A stretch of 33,830 nucleotides of DNA. It comes from Thermoguttaceae bacterium (GTDB lineage: Bacteria; Planctomycetota; Planctomycetia; Pirellulales; Thermoguttaceae). The notes beneath the pieces are model-generated. The model saw only the letters and a list, made by a program, of their open reading frames with translations. It searched no databases and had not been told where the DNA came from. Made by a program: the position numbers and the translations under genes. Location of the stretch: the NCBI GenBank assembly GCA_017441605.1, contig JAFRXD010000024.1, positions 1-33,830 of the forward strand, given 5' to 3'. This document shows, piece after piece, positions 33,581-33,830 of this stretch (positions are counted from its first letter, which is position 1; the number at the start of each line of letters is the position of its first letter).

Positions 33581-33624
33581 GAAAAACGGCTTTCACGCCG
33601 GAGGATCCGAACGAGAAAGCCGTT
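33581..33624 (-). terminator. Intrinsic terminator of the edge Flp pilin gene (duplicated sequence)
   Basis: AACGGCTTTC (33585-33594) pairs with GAAAGCCGTT (33615-33624), followed on the minus strand by TTTTTCTTTTG. Stem and most of the loop match the terminator at 33034-33079. Confidence 0.85.
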
Positions 33625-33648
33625 GATCTGTTCAAATACGAGAAACGA

Positions 33649-33830
33649 TTATTGCATCGAGCTGTTCGCGGCTTCGCCCGCAATTCCGGAACCGCCTGTG
33701 CTCCATTGTTGTTCCGCGCTACCAACCGTGCTTCCCGCGTCCGTGAAAAGCCGCTGACCGACGAGATAAACGCCCGCGACGACGACGGCGGCGATGGCTC
33801 CGATCATGACGACTTGCATGGCTTCCATAC
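33649..33830 (-). CDS. flp: Flp-type prepilin, 5' end outside window
   Basis: The frame is open at the right edge and ends at TAA 33649-33651. The visible part starts at the mature N-terminus, MEAMQVVMIGAIAAVVVAG, then VYLVGQRLF, almost identical to the copy at 33148-33369. Its tail is different: TDAGSTVGSAEQQWSTGG and a Ser/Ala-rich end. The leader and start codon must lie just beyond 33830. It is the third member of the tandem array; more may follow outside the window. Gln is again at +5. Confidence 0.88.
   Translation of the reverse strand, partial: MEAMQVVMIGAIAAVVVAGVYLVGQRLFTDAGSTVGSAEQQWSTGGSGIAGEAANSSMQ

Noticed and set aside
32681..33830. CRISPR-like repeated units
   Set aside because: The repeats are coding pilin segments and terminators of different lengths, without short regular spacers.

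Overview
The window looks like a chromosomal segment of a planctomycete (phylum Planctomycetota, perhaps a Pirellulales/Thermoguttaceae-type lineage). The evidence is a DUF1207 protein, a MotA/TolQ/ExbB protein paired with a protein whose N-terminus reads FSLFPFLAVLLCAMGTL, a planctomycete-style hypothetical protein, and a Tad locus with very large TadG-like proteins and many FHA/kinase-type proteins. The placement rests on recalled family resemblance, not on a search.

Left part (1-5715, plus strand): the end of a DUF1207 gene, an ExbB-like channel protein with a long coiled-coil tail, and its ExbD-like partner with a duplicated C-terminal domain. A 490-base non-coding stretch follows with a weak terminator, a promoter candidate and several hairpins, then a 208-residue conserved hypothetical gene. 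An MFS transporter (5723-6931, minus) converges on it.

Most of the rest (about 6.9-33.8 kb, minus strand) is one large Tad/Flp pilus locus, read from right to left. First come three tandem Flp prepilin genes (one cut by the window edge) with their own terminators and promoter candidates. Next are a small signal-peptide-like protein, three small single-span proteins sharing a C-terminal GWWSIE motif (one frameshifted), and a fourth Flp-type pilin. The core machine follows: CpaB, two CpaF/TadA ATPases in a row (the first with an FHA-like N-terminus), TadB, TadC and prepilin peptidase. A signalling block comes next: degenerate FHA membrane protein, giant pseudokinase, Hsp70-like/Sel1 membrane protein and an intact Ser/Thr kinase. 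The locus ends with two small membrane proteins coupled by an ATGA overlap, a TadE-like protein and two giant TadG-like paralogues.

The tight spacing of the genes from CpaB to TadE implies a shared transcript or coupled transcripts. The working model is a Tad pilus whose assembly or activity is controlled by Ser/Thr phosphorylation. No secretin (CpaC/RcpA), TadZ/CpaE or TadD is present in the window.
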